From: Sporosarcina ureae
GTDB lineage: Bacteria > Bacillota > Bacilli > Bacillales_A > Planococcaceae
Assembly: GCF_002109325.1 (NCBI RefSeq)
Contig: NZ_CP015348.1
Coordinates: 2,171,501 to 2,235,500 of the forward strand
Length of the DNA: 64,000 nt
Direction of reading: 5' to 3'
Below, piece by piece: positions 17,257 to 25,273 of this stretch (position 1 is the first letter of the stretch; every line of letters begins with the position of its first letter). A program made the translations under genes and the position numbers. The notes beneath the pieces are model-generated. The model ran no database searches. It was given only the letters and a program-made list of their open reading frames with translations, and was not told the origin of the DNA.

Positions 17257-17487
17257 TTATGAGACTTTTTGATTGAGAACTGGATAGCCAAGTTTGACAA
17301 TCAATTCCTGCAATTCATTGGCTTCTACGACAGATTCATCAAATTCAACCCGAACTTTACTGGAGTGGAATAATACTTTTACTTGCTGTACGCCTTTCGC
17401 TCTGGATAGGGCACCTTCAATTTTCTTAACACATGATGGGCAGCTGAATGGCTCCATTAAAAATACGACTTTTTTCATTTTCCTCAT
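17257..17487 (-). CDS. Small HMA-domain metallochaperone
   Basis: A 76-residue ferredoxin-like HMA domain protein with the metal-binding CPSC motif (residues 14-17 in FSCPSCVKKIEGAL) and the expected beta-alpha-beta-beta-alpha-beta pattern. It lacks the usual M/G-x before CxxC of copper chaperones (here PFSC), so copper is not assured. It is the first gene of the operon and ends 15 bases before the ATPase starts, so it probably delivers metal to that pump in place of the pump's missing N-terminal domain. The ribosome site is aaaaggatgagg on the minus strand. Confidence 0.88.
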   Translation of the reverse strand: MRKMKKVVFLMEPFSCPSCVKKIEGALSRAKGVQQVKVLFHSSKVRVEFDESVVEANELQELIVKLGYPVLNQKVS

Positions 17488-17513
17488 CCTTTTCGTTTGT
17501 ATTTATTATCTTA

Positions 17514-17555
17514 AGTATAAGAAATTTTTGTGTACACTGCCTTGACCTCTGTCAA
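17514..17555 (-). promoter_or_regulatory. Promoter with FNR/CRP-type box centred at -41.5
   Basis: TTGAC-N4-GTCAA (17542-17555) is a perfect palindrome of the FNR/CRP half-site type. On the minus strand a TATACT -10 lies at 17519-17514. Counting seven bases on gives a start near 17507, so the box centre falls at -41.5, the class II activator position, with no separate -35 needed. The operon it drives encodes a Crp/Fnr protein. Confidence 0.7.
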
Positions 17556-17644
17556 GATTCGTCAAACAAGACTTTTTCTTCTGACCAAAGTGCTTTATAC
17601 TGGATAAGTAGTACAACATTTATGAATAGAGGAGAATCGTACGG

Positions 17645-18325
17645 ATGAAATTAACCTATTCTGGTAAAACGAAAGACGTCTACCGCTTGGAAGATGGCCA
17701 CGTGCTATTGAAATTCAAGGATGATGTAACAGGGGAAGATGGTGTATTCGATCCAGGTGCTAACACTGTAGGCCTGACAATTGATGGTGCCGGAAAGTCC
17801 GGACTTCGCATGACACAATACTTTTTTGAGAAATTGGCGGAGCAAAACATACCGACACATTACATCGATGCCGATCTGGACGAAGTAACGATGACGGTGA
17901 AGCCTGCTACGGTCTTTGGTAAAGGATTAGAAGTGATTTGTCGATACCGTGCGGTCGGAAGTTTCTTGCGCAGATTCGGTGCGTATGCTGAAGAAGGACA
18001 AGTACTCGACGCTTTCGTGGAAGTGACATTGAAAGACGATGAACGTCAAGATCCACCTATTTCAGAAGATGCTTTGGCACAACTTCACATTTTGACGCAT
18101 GAAGAATACGCAACTCTTAAAGAATTAACTCAGCAAATTTCTGAAGTAGTCCGATCAGAGATGGCAGAAAAAGGTTTAGAGCTATATGATATTAAATTAG
18201 AGTTTGGTCGCGATCCTGAGCGAAATATCATGTTGATCGATGAAATTTCAGGAGGCAATATGCGCGTCTATCAAGGCGATACATATATTGCGCCAATGGA
18301 ATTAGAAAAGATATTATTTTCATAA
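17645..18325 (+). CDS. purC: SAICAR synthase-like protein (PurC family), stand-alone
   Basis: A 226-residue ATP-dependent ligase fold. The N-terminal GKTKDVYRLEDGHVLLKFKDD resembles the PurC start, EVICRYRAVGSFLRRFG (near 98-114) matches the substrate-binding signature (E-x-I-x-R-x-x-A-x-GS), and LYDIKLEFG plus IMLIDEISGGNMRVYQGD (near 180-214) match the C-terminal signature, although the usual SPDxxR part reads SGGNMR. In Bacillus purC sits inside the large pur operon; here it is alone, with its own ribosome site (agaggagaatcgtacgg) and terminator. It may be a paralogue with a changed substrate or the only copy. Proteins of this short type are annotated as PurC by similarity. Confidence 0.75.
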   Translation: MKLTYSGKTKDVYRLEDGHVLLKFKDDVTGEDGVFDPGANTVGLTIDGAGKSGLRMTQYFFEKLAEQNIPTHYIDADLDEVTMTVKPATVFGKGLEVICRYRAVGSFLRRFGAYAEEGQVLDAFVEVTLKDDERQDPPISEDALAQLHILTHEEYATLKELTQQISEVVRSEMAEKGLELYDIKLEFGRDPERNIMLIDEISGGNMRVYQGDTYIAPMELEKILFS

Positions 18326-18330
18326 AATTC

Positions 18331-18363
18331 AACCGGAAACGAAAAATGTTTCCGGTTTTTTAT
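18331..18363 (+). terminator. Terminator after purC
   Basis: AACCGGAAAC (18331-18340) pairs with GTTTCCGGTT (18348-18357), loop GAAAAAT, followed by a T-run. Confidence 0.93.
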
Positions 18364-18442
18364 ATTCTCTCTCAGGCTATACGCTGACTGGCTTAGTTGA
18401 GCTTTACTTTTTAATCAAATAAATAAAATGATATATTTACTG

Positions 18443-18495
18443 TTGACAACGTTTTCAGAGTTTCCTATAATAGCAACCAGTGTCACAGGCGACAC
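18443..18495 (+). promoter_or_regulatory. Strong sigma-A promoter and operator-like repeat upstream of ectABC
   Basis: A consensus TTGACA (18443-18448), 17-base spacer, TATAAT (18466-18471) predicts a start near 18478. GTGTC-N6-GACAC (18480-18495) lies at +3 to +18, where a repressor could block elongation. The following 430 bases to ectA hold no convincing gene: a 8-bp hairpin ACAAAAGC/GCTTTTGT (18617-18637) then a T-run at 18648, a CCGAG/CTCGG hairpin near 18772-18789, and a minus-strand ORF of 93 codons I do not recognise. A TTGACA at 18876 may be a second, proximal promoter. Confidence 0.7.
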
Positions 18496-18931
18496 ATAGT
18501 TTGCTTCTTCACCAGTGTGGGAACGTTGGTTGGATGAATGCGTATGGTAGTAAATTTTAGATAATGAAAGTGTCTTTCATATCAGCGAATTTTTAATATA
18601 TCTGCTGTTTCCATGAACAAAAGCTCCCCGCTTTTGTAAAGGCGCTCTTTTTTGCTCTTCATACCGCAAGGCAGAAAGATAGCACCCATAGTAGCCAGCA
18701 CGAATCTCCATTTTGGCTTTTCTACGTAAGTACCCTTGCTATATCCGCTAGATTCATAACTAGAATCTGCCGAGTGTATGTGCTCGGTCCGTAAAACCTC
18801 ACATTGATGACTATTCGACGAACGTATTGTAAGTAGATCGTGTTCTCGGGTAACGAAGCGCACATCTTAGAAATTGACAGATGATGAATATTTGTACAAC
18901 TACATGTAAGAGAACTTGGAGGAGAAACTGT

Positions 18932-19456
18932 TTGGACAAAAAACACAAAGTTTCGATTGCAGGGCTAGATCCGAACGATCCGTATTCATTTCGTATTCCG
19001 ACTGTAGACGATGGAAAGTTCATCTGGCAGCTCATTAAAGATACGAACGTACTGGATTTAAACTCTTCCTATAGCTATTTGCTGTGGGCAGACCAATTCA
19101 GTGACACGAGTATTATCGTAGAAGATCACGGAAAGCTTGTAGGCTTCATTTCAGGCTTTATTCAACCAAAAGCGCAAGATACATTGTTTATTTGGCAAGT
19201 CGCAGTCGATGAATCAGTACGTGGTAAGCGTATAGCTTCGCGTATGCTGCATTCGATTTTGCAAAGTGATGCATGTCGGAATATTCGCTATCTAGAAGCG
19301 ACCGTCACACCATCTAATGAGGCGTCCACTAAGTTATTTACAGGCTTGGCACGTGATTTGGAGACGGAATGCACGATTACGGATGGCTATACGAAAGATC
19401 AATTCCCTGGTGGCGGGCACGAATCAGAAGAACTGTTCCGCATTGGACCATTCTGA
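18932..19456 (+). CDS. ectA: L-2,4-diaminobutyrate acetyltransferase EctA
   Basis: A 174-residue GNAT enzyme that acetylates diaminobutyrate at N-gamma, the second step of ectoine synthesis. The N-terminal FRIPTVDDGKFIWQLIKDTNVLDLNSSYSYLLW is typical of EctA; the acetyl-CoA loop is VDESVRGKRIASRML (near 91-105), and ATVTPSNEAS follows near 125. The open frame extends to an ATG at 18881, but GGAGGAG (18918-18924) lies 7 bases before a TTG at 18932, giving the normal EctA length, so TTG is chosen. First gene of ectABC; ectB follows after 66 bases. Confidence 0.93.
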   Translation: MDKKHKVSIAGLDPNDPYSFRIPTVDDGKFIWQLIKDTNVLDLNSSYSYLLWADQFSDTSIIVEDHGKLVGFISGFIQPKAQDTLFIWQVAVDESVRGKRIASRMLHSILQSDACRNIRYLEATVTPSNEASTKLFTGLARDLETECTITDGYTKDQFPGGGHESEELFRIGPF

Positions 19457-19522
19457 GAAACAAGCCGATTGCCGCAACATGACACTGGAAAATACAGAAT
19501 CTAACGGAGGAATTAATTACAC

Positions 19523-20803
19523 GTGGTACTGACAAAAAGTCAGCAGATAATGGAAGTATTCGAAAATCAGGAGTCGCAAGTGAGAAGTTACAGCAGAAGT
19601 TTCCCAACAGTATTCAACAAAGCAAAAGGCTATAAGATGTGGGACACGGAAGGTAAAGAATATATCGATTTCTTCGCCGGCGCAGGTGCTTTAAACTACG
19701 GCCACAATAACGATAAGATGAAAGAAAAGCTGATTGAATATATTCAAGACGATGGAATTTCACATAGTCTGGATATGGCAACGACGGTCCGAAAAGAATT
19801 TCTTGAACGATTTAACGAAGTGATCTTGCAGCCAAGAAACATGGACTATAAAGTGATGTTTCCTGGACCTACCGGGACGAATACAGTCGAAAGTGCACTG
19901 AAAATCGCCCGCAAAGTAACGGGACGCCAAAATATTGTGAGCTTTACGAACGGTTTCCACGGCATGACACTCGGTGCGTTGTCCGTAACCGGTAACTCCT
20001 ACAATCGCGGTGGAGCCGGCGTACCACTTAACAATACGACTTCTATGCCGTTTGATACATTTTTAGAAGAAGGTCAATCATTGAACTTCCTAAAAAAGTA
20101 TTTAGCCGATGCAAGCAGTGGCTTGGATCTACCGGCAGCTATGATTGTCGAAACGGTACAAGGCGAAGGCGGCATCAATCCTGCAAGCTTTGACTGGTTG
20201 CGTGAAATTGAACGTCTCTGCAGAAGACACGATATTCTACTAATTGTCGACGATGTACAAGCGGGTTGCGGACGAACTGGTACGTTCTTCAGTTTCGAAC
20301 CAGCTGGCATTAAGCCTGACATCGTGTGCTTGTCAAAATCCATAGGGGGCTACGGTCTACCGTTAGCACTTACGCTAATCAAACCGCAATATGACGTATT
20401 CGGCCCAGCCGAGCATAACGGAACATTCCGCGGTAACAATATGGCAATCTTGACAGCGACAGAAGCTCTATCGTATTGGGAAACAGATGAATTCGCTAAA
20501 TCGGTACAAGAAAAATCCAAGCTCATTACGAAGCGCATGGAAACCATCGTTGAAGATTACCCACAATTAAAAGCTACAACACGTGGTCGCGGCTTCATGC
20601 AAGGAATCGTCTGCGGTGAAGGCAAGGAAGACTATGCGGATAAAATCTGTGCCAAAGCATTTGAAAAAGGTTTGATCATTGAAACATCGGGTCCTGAAGG
20701 CGAAGTCGTCAAATTCCTCGGTTCATTGATCATGGACGAAAAAGGAATCGACCAAGGATTCGATATTCTAGAAGAAGCGATTGAAGAAATTGTGCAGAAC
20801 TAA
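19523..20803 (+). CDS. ectB: Diaminobutyrate-2-oxoglutarate transaminase EctB
   Basis: A 426-residue class III PLP aminotransferase converting aspartate semialdehyde to diaminobutyrate with glutamate as donor, the first step of ectoine synthesis. Motifs: [14 protein letters not shown] (near 50), [19 protein letters not shown] (near 112, cofactor phosphate), [18 protein letters not shown] (near 137), [16 protein letters not shown] (near 240) and LSKSIGG (near 270), whose Lys binds PLP. Start is a GTG, 10 bases after cggaggaat. Length matches the family. The operon continues into ectC 15 bases on. Confidence 0.95.
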   Translation: MVLTKSQQIMEVFENQESQVRSYSRSFPTVFNKAKGYKMWDTEGKEYIDFFAGAGALNYGHNNDKMKEKLIEYIQDDGISHSLDMATTVRKEFLERFNEVILQPRNMDYKVMFPGPTGTNTVESALKIARKVTGRQNIVSFTNGFHGMTLGALSVTGNSYNRGGAGVPLNNTTSMPFDTFLEEGQSLNFLKKYLADASSGLDLPAAMIVETVQGEGGINPASFDWLREIERLCRRHDILLIVDDVQAGCGRTGTFFSFEPAGIKPDIVCLSKSIGGYGLPLALTLIKPQYDVFGPAEHNGTFRGNNMAILTATEALSYWETDEFAKSVQEKSKLITKRMETIVEDYPQLKATTRGRGFMQGIVCGEGKEDYADKICAKAFEKGLIIETSGPEGEVVKFLGSLIMDEKGIDQGFDILEEAIEEIVQN

Positions 20804-20818
20804 AGGAGAGAATACGCA

Positions 20819-21208
20819 TTGATTGTACGTACATTGGATGAAATTATTGGTAGTGAAAATGAAACAAAGGCAGAAACATGGGCAAGTCGTCGATTCTTGC
20901 TGAAGAAAGACAATATGGGCTTCTCGTTCCACGAAACGATTATCTACGCTGGAACGGAAACACATATCCATTATCAAAACCACCTCGAAGCAGTATACTG
21001 CGTAGCGGGTGATGGAGAAATTGAAACGATTGCGGACGGCAAAGTGTACCCGATTAAAAACGGTACGATGTATGCGTTGAATGAACACGATGACCATTAT
21101 TTACGTGGCGGTAAAGAAGATATGCGCTTGATTTGTGTCTTTAACCCACCACTCGTCGGAACGGAAACACATGATGAAGACGGCGTATACCCGTTGATTG
21201 AAGATTGA
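20819..21208 (+). CDS. ectC: Ectoine synthase EctC
   Basis: A 129-residue cupin that cyclises N-acetyl-diaminobutyrate to ectoine, a compatible solute made under salt or cold stress. The family start [14 protein letters not shown], the [20 protein letters not shown] block (near 22-41), the metal-site Glu/His residues in [13 protein letters not shown] (near 57-69) and [13 protein letters not shown] (near 87-99) are all present. Start is a TTG 8 bases after aaaggagag. No ectD, aspartokinase or EctR regulator gene is adjacent. A terminator follows at 21221. Confidence 0.95.
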   Translation: MIVRTLDEIIGSENETKAETWASRRFLLKKDNMGFSFHETIIYAGTETHIHYQNHLEAVYCVAGDGEIETIADGKVYPIKNGTMYALNEHDDHYLRGGKEDMRLICVFNPPLVGTETHDEDGVYPLIED

Positions 21209-21220
21209 TTTGCAGTTTAG

Positions 21221-21254
21221 GCACTCTGGGGATGATTCCTTGGAGTGTTTTTTT
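21221..21254 (+). terminator. Terminator after ectABC
   Basis: GCACTCTGGGG pairs imperfectly with CCTTGGAGTG, followed by a run of seven T starting near 21248. Confidence 0.8.
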
Positions 21255-21353
21255 ATTTGGCTAGTTGGTTGTGTGGGTTGGGGGATTGGGATTGGGTCTC
21301 TTGGGGAGGGGGTTGGGTTGGTAGGTAGGCTGGCAGGCAAGCAAGCGGGCTGG

Positions 21354-21487
21354 CGCTCATAGAATCGTTTGAGCGCTCATAGTTCGTGGTTGTGTGCTCT
21401 ATTCACTGGGTTAAGTGCTCTATCAAGTCCCGCAAGCGCTCTATCCACATGGTTGGTCGCTCTATCGGGCACGTTATCCGCTCATAG
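21354..21487. repeat. 21-bp-period array, copy 2 (seven units)
   Basis: Anchors CGCTCATAG, CGCTCATAG, TGCTCTAT, TGCTCTAT, CGCTCTAT, CGCTCTAT, CGCTCATAG start at 21354, 21374, 21395, 21416, 21437, 21458 and 21479: spacing 20 once, then 21. The minus-strand frame that is open in other arrays has a TGA here, which argues against coding. It lies between the ectC terminator and the SOD gene. Confidence 0.85.
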
Positions 21488-21604
21488 GCACCCGCAATAA
21501 AATGTTAGAAAGCTGTAAAAGTGGGTACACTACACACTATGAGTTCATTATCCAAGTGGCAATGAACAGGACGATATAAAACTTACATTAGGAGGAATTT
21601 AATT

Positions 21605-22201
21605 ATGTGGAAATTATCAAGTGTAGTGTTGGGCTCCGCGTTACTCATGGCAGCTTGCGGTGGCGGAGCAGATGAGGAAAAGGAGCCGGTGAATGGCAGT
21701 GGTGATCCTGTCGTGGAAGAAGAGGAAATGGCTGAGCCAGAAGTGATGGCGCCGGTCATGAATGTAGATGGGGAAGAGATCGGTACGGTGACGCTGACGC
21801 AAGGACCGTCCGGAGTAGCAATGGACGTGGACGTAACCGGCCTTGAGCCAGGTGAACACGGCATGCACTTCCATGAAACGGGCGTTTGTACAGCGCCAGA
21901 CTTTAAAGAGTCTGCAGGCGGTCACTTTAACCCGACGGATAAAAAGCATGGTTTGGAAAATCCCGATGGACACCACGCAGGTGATTTGGAGAATTTAGTG
22001 GCGGATGAAGACGGAAATGCAAAAGTTACGATAACGACAGATGCAGTTACTCTTGAATCAGGTATGGATAATTCTTTGATTGATGAGGATGGTACTGCGT
22101 TAGTTATCCATGAAGGTCCGGATGATAACGTAACGGATCCAGCGGGCGACTCAGGAACACCATTTGCTTGTGCTGAGATTACGTCTGAGAATATGAAGTG
22201 A
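21605..22201 (+). CDS. sodC: Cu/Zn superoxide dismutase-like lipoprotein
   Basis: A 198-residue exported lipoprotein: signal peptide with lipobox LMAACG (Cys at residue 18), an acidic linker (about 20-55), then a SodC domain. Metal ligands are visible: HGMHFHETG (two Cu His near 92-94), GGHFNP (bridging His), KKHGLENPDGHHAGDL (Zn His and Asp) and VIHEGPDDN (last Cu His). The disulfide Cys pair is TGVC...FACAEI. The active-site Arg expected in GNAGxRxAC is Pro here (DSGTPFAC). It dismutates superoxide outside the membrane if active; loss of Arg suggests lower rate or a copper-handling role. Ribosome site aggaggaattt. Confidence 0.88.
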   Translation: MWKLSSVVLGSALLMAACGGGADEEKEPVNGSGDPVVEEEEMAEPEVMAPVMNVDGEEIGTVTLTQGPSGVAMDVDVTGLEPGEHGMHFHETGVCTAPDFKESAGGHFNPTDKKHGLENPDGHHAGDLENLVADEDGNAKVTITTDAVTLESGMDNSLIDEDGTALVIHEGPDDNVTDPAGDSGTPFACAEITSENMK

Positions 22202-22212
22202 TAAGCAAGTAG

Positions 22213-22242
22213 GATGTCCCGGGGTTTCGGGGCATCTTTTTT
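22213..22242 (+). terminator. Terminator after sodC
   Basis: GATGTCCCGG and GGGGCATC form a stem (one G-T pair) followed by TTTTTT. Just downstream (22259-22289) the hexamer AAGTGC/AAGTAC is repeated five times. Confidence 0.88.
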
Positions 22243-22309
22243 GTTGTTTGGACTTGTTTAAGTGCAAGTGCAAGTGCAAGTACAAGTGCTTGGGAAGAGT
22301 GAGTTACTT

Positions 22310-22470
22310 AGTAGAGTACGTTGGGATGGAAGAGCCGTAACGAAGAACGGCTTTTGCGAGTAAAAGCGTAGCGTTAGGAGCACATCTTTGCTTTGACAGG
22401 TGAAAAACCCAGCGAGCGAAGGGGTATGGTTCACCGCCCACCCATAGGACACGCGTCCCCTCCGAAGCAC
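22310..22470 (-). repeat. Dispersed GC-rich repeat, near-complete copy
   Basis: In reverse complement this matches 47090-47250 over about 150 bases: accgccc..tagga..acgcgtcc, the ggtgaa..cctagcgagcg block, gaggagcacatctttgctttgacag and the gccgtaacgaagaacggcttttgcgag hairpin. No gene lies in 22243-22523; the two ORFs that cross it are inside the repeat. Confidence 0.75.
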
Positions 22471-22523
22471 CAATCACCACCCCAAATCCCACCGCCAGCC
22501 TCTCCAATTCACCCAATTGAACA

Positions 22524-22558
22524 CAAAAAAAGAACGCCCTCCCGGAAAGGGGCGTTCT
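22524..22558 (-). terminator. Terminator after the YxcD-like gene
   Basis: On the minus strand AGAACGCCCC...GGGCGTTCT is followed by a T-run (A-run at 22524-22531 on the plus strand), a few bases after the stop at 22564. Confidence 0.9.
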
Positions 22559-22563
22559 GTTGA

Positions 22564-22854
22564 TTATCGCACTACCGCGATAATCCCTTCTTCATCATCC
22601 AGCTTCAGCTGAATGCCTGCTGCCATCGGATCCTGATCGAGATACTGCTCGATCCAAAGGCGAAGCGCCTCGACTAGACGAGAGGTATCCAAATGATGCA
22701 TCTTGCCGTTAAGCTCCGCATCTGCTGAAAACCCAGTGTCGTCATCGTAGGCAAGCTCGACTTCCACGTCGTCTGGCATTGCACGTGACTCTTTTGCAAT
22801 CAATACACACACCGCATTCACTACGTCTTGTTCGTAGATTATCTGTTGTTCCAT
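22564..22854 (-). CDS. YxcD-family protein (DUF2653)
   Basis: A 96-residue acidic cytosolic protein. The start (IYEQDVVNAVCVLIAKE), the PDDVEVELAYDDDTGFSAD block and the C-terminal GIIAVVR resemble the small YxcD/DUF2653 family of Bacillus, function unknown. It overlaps the end of the preceding gene (22839-23288) by 16 bases, so the two are co-transcribed and probably translationally coupled. The terminator at 22524 closes the unit. Confidence 0.72.
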   Translation of the reverse strand: MEQQIIYEQDVVNAVCVLIAKESRAMPDDVEVELAYDDDTGFSADAELNGKMHHLDTSRLVEALRLWIEQYLDQDPMAAGIQLKLDDEEGIIAVVR

Positions 22855-23288
22855 TGATTCATATCCTCATTGCGCTTACGCTCTTTCTCTTTGAAGATTG
22901 CGAAAATCTTCCGAACCATGTAAATGATGAAGACAATCGCTAACACGTTGATCAGCAAGCCCATGATGGATCCAAGCATACCCATATTTGCAAACAAGCT
23001 ACCGAATAGTAGACCCGCTAGTCCACCAACGAATAGACCTTTCATCAAGCCGCCACCCATACCGCCTGGCTTCTTAGCTGTTTTGCCTGCCGTTGCTTTA
23101 TCATTGCTTTGATTGGTATCTTGTTTCTTTTCTGCTTTATTCGGTTGCACACGGTTAGGTGTACTGAAACTCTTCTTACCAGACTTATAGCCACGAGCTT
23201 CGGCCGTAATTTCATCTTGGAAGATGATGTTCCCAATCGGCGACAAAATCAACGTCGCGGCTAGGAAAAATGCAGCAAATTTTTTCAA
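22839..23288 (-). CDS. Exported Gly-rich membrane protein (Tim44-like type)
   Basis: A 149-residue protein with a signal peptide or N-terminal anchor (residues 5-25), a basic, Lys/Gln/Asn-rich linker (about 32-72), a Gly-rich hydrophobic segment (GGMGGGLMKGLFVGGLAGLLFGSLFANMG, about 75-103) and a second membrane helix (about 108-130), ending in a charged tail. This layout is what is often annotated as 'Tim44-like' in Bacillota, although only the N-terminal part is present and no Tim44 pocket domain follows. Function unknown. Ribosome site aaaggagaattt on the minus strand. Confidence 0.65.
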   Translation of the reverse strand: MKKFAAFFLAATLILSPIGNIIFQDEITAEARGYKSGKKSFSTPNRVQPNKAEKKQDTNQSNDKATAGKTAKKPGGMGGGLMKGLFVGGLAGLLFGSLFANMGMLGSIMGLLINVLAIVFIIYMVRKIFAIFKEKERKRNEDMNQWNNR

Positions 23289-23386
23289 TTGAAATTCTCC
23301 TTTAATGCTGTAATGAAGGTCTTGGGTTGACCAAAGCCCTTGTCTCTATTTTACTGGATAACTTGCCGTAATGAAAGGAAATCCCC

Positions 23387-24514
23387 TTACTTGGCGAAGA
23401 AGTTTTCCGTATAAAATGGCTGTTCTTTGTCATTGAAATCCACACCGATCCCAAGGAACTGATAGTCACGGATTAATATGTTTTCCCGGTGACCTTTGGA
23501 ATTCATCAGCCCTTCATGTGCAAAAATACTGCTAGACTGACCATATGCTAGATTTTCACCCGCACTAACGAACTTAAGGCCTTGTTTTTTCATGCGATCG
23601 AAAGGGGATTCGCCTTGCAAGTTTTCATGACTGAAGTAATCTTGCACTGCCATATCAGTACTATGCAGACGGGCAGTGTCAGATGCCAGTTGATCCCATG
23701 TTAAAATAGAGCGACCGTGGCGCACTCTGGCCGCGTTCGTCAAATCAAATAATTGCATCTCGAAGCCTTGGCGCATAGCATCGTTTTGTGGTGCGTAGAG
23801 CGCAGACTTACCTGACTCTAGCGAATTCGCGATCAATTGAACCGCGGTGACGGTATTTTCTTTATGCAGATCATAAAAAACGTACATATAAAGACCGTCG
23901 GAATGAAAAACATCCATGCCTTCATCGTCCTGCAACTTATAAATATTGGTACCTTTACGTATTTCCGTAATCGGTTCACCCAGTCCTTCACGTATTGTTT
24001 CTTTCGGCACACCGTATTCAATGCCGATAGATGAAGCGATGAGACGGTCGTTCGTGTAGATGGCGTTGACTCGACGTTTAATATCATACGACAGCATGAC
24101 GAAATTCTGGTAGTTATCATGGAATGTCAGCCATTCCGTGCCATATTCATTGACGGATTTCCGTTGCGGATCACCGAGCTTTTCTTTCACTTGTGCTTCT
24201 GGTGTGCCAATTTCAATATTGTGGATGGAAATAATGCCCGTTGCAGGTGCATCAAGCACAGGTTGGGCAACTTCATCCGGGGGGCTGCTTCCGACGGCTT
24301 TGTCGGAAACGAATGTAATTAAATCGGTGATCGATTGTTTTGTATAGTCGAGCGCAGATCCAACTACTTCCTCGTTCAGTACAGTTTCTACTTTGGCGTC
24401 AACTGGGTCGAGAAACGATAAGTCCACATATTCTGATACGGGACCTTCCCAGAAGGGCTTGAATGCGTAGAGGAGTACTGCGAGAAAGAGTAACTGAAAC
24501 AGGCGTTTTATCAT
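23387..24514 (-). CDS. CAP-domain protein (YlbC-like)
   Basis: A 375-residue surface protein: N-terminal membrane anchor (residues 4-18), a linker to about 95, a CAP-associated N-terminal domain (about 95-235, starting IEIGTPEAQVKEKLGDPQR) and a C-terminal CAP/SCP domain (about 255-372). CAP motifs are LTNAARVRHGRSILTWD, ARLHSTDMAVQDYFSHENLQGESPFDRM, GENLAYGQ and KGHRENILIRDYQFLGIGV. This domain pair matches Bacillus YlbC. CAP proteins in bacteria have no settled function; sporulation or envelope roles are suggested. Monocistronic, with gaggagtggg upstream of the ATG. Confidence 0.85.
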   Translation of the reverse strand: MIKRLFQLLFLAVLLYAFKPFWEGPVSEYVDLSFLDPVDAKVETVLNEEVVGSALDYTKQSITDLITFVSDKAVGSSPPDEVAQPVLDAPATGIISIHNIEIGTPEAQVKEKLGDPQRKSVNEYGTEWLTFHDNYQNFVMLSYDIKRRVNAIYTNDRLIASSIGIEYGVPKETIREGLGEPITEIRKGTNIYKLQDDEGMDVFHSDGLYMYVFYDLHKENTVTAVQLIANSLESGKSALYAPQNDAMRQGFEMQLFDLTNAARVRHGRSILTWDQLASDTARLHSTDMAVQDYFSHENLQGESPFDRMKKQGLKFVSAGENLAYGQSSSIFAHEGLMNSKGHRENILIRDYQFLGIGVDFNDKEQPFYTENFFAK

Positions 24515-24660
24515 AAGAAACCCACTCCTCTTTCACATTATACTCTGTTTGTACCTCGGCAATACAGCGGTAACTATTAATTGTTGAAAATTATCCGCCA
24601 GAGTAGCAGGAAAAAGGGTATACTAAAAAAAGAATGGAAAGTCTGGAAGGAGTGGATGGC

Positions 24661-24759
24661 ATGTTCGGTGGTTTGAGCAGTATACCTTCCTGGTTTTATA
24701 TTGTCGCATTTGCGGTCGTCATATTGTTTGTCCTGATTACGGAATGGAGAACAAGATGA
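24661..24759 (+). CDS. 32-residue single-helix membrane protein
   Basis: ATG at 24661 opens a 32-codon frame: MFGGLSSIPSW, then a hydrophobic helix of about 19 residues (FYIVAFAVVILFVLIT), then EWRTR. A ribosome site (ggaaggag) lies 11 bases upstream. Small one-helix proteins of this kind are common in Bacillota, but I recognise no family. It lies 31 bases before the gene at 24791 and probably shares its transcript. Confidence 0.5.
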   Translation: MFGGLSSIPSWFYIVAFAVVILFVLITEWRTR

Positions 24760-24790
24760 GCACTGAATTTCATTAGAAAGAAGGAAAAAC

Positions 24791-25252
24791 ATGTTAACAT
24801 TTGAAGAGAAACAGCAGATTATAGAAGAGTTCCCGGAGTTAGTGAAGAAAGAAGTATCGATGAAGCGCTTGAACTATCATTATGAAGAGTCTTTGTATGA
24901 TAAAACAGTCGTCGTGCAGCACTTGCATCCGAATGGTAATGCATTTGTCTATGTGGCAGACGTAGAAGGCTATGAAGCGGATGACCGCGGTCTAGTGAAC
25001 GTACGTGATTACTCTGCGGATGAATTCCGTGCAGTGATCCGCGCAGCGGTTGAAGGATTGGCGACTGAGGTACAAGAAGCAGATCCGATCGCAGAAACAT
25101 GGCAGAATTCGAATGGCCAGATGTTGACACTTCTTGAGGAAGACGGCTTCTTTAACGTCTATCACGAAGCGAACTTGGAAGAGGGCTTTGGCGATTATGG
25201 CGAGGCGGCAAGCTATTTGAAAGAAGAAGGCTTTTCCGTCAAAACGAAATAA
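24791..25252 (+). CDS. Conserved hypothetical cytosolic protein
   Basis: A 153-residue acidic protein with no signal peptide or membrane helix and no motif that I recognise. It has a charged N-terminus (EEKQQIIEEFPELVKKEVSMKRLNYHYEESLYDK), a central beta-like part with HPNGNAFVYV and a C-terminal repeat-like acidic stretch (LEEGFGDYGEAASYLKEEGF). The ribosome site gaaagaagg is 8 bases before ATG. It is flanked by two very small membrane-protein genes in the same direction, suggesting a three-gene unit that ends at 25440. Confidence 0.65.
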   Translation: MLTFEEKQQIIEEFPELVKKEVSMKRLNYHYEESLYDKTVVVQHLHPNGNAFVYVADVEGYEADDRGLVNVRDYSADEFRAVIRAAVEGLATEVQEADPIAETWQNSNGQMLTLLEEDGFFNVYHEANLEEGFGDYGEAASYLKEEGFSVKTK

Positions 25253-25273
25253 CTGCAACAGGGGTGATATCGT

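Noticed and set aside
18582-18863. Minus-strand ORF of 93 codons in the ectA leader
   Set aside because: No ribosome site, no recognised family, and it overlaps the transcribed leader of ectABC on the other strand. A remnant of a mobile gene cannot be excluded without a search.
22259-22290. Short AAGTGC tandem repeat, considered as CRISPR-like or phase-variable
   Set aside because: Hexamer run of five without spacers and outside any gene or promoter; simple slippage sequence.
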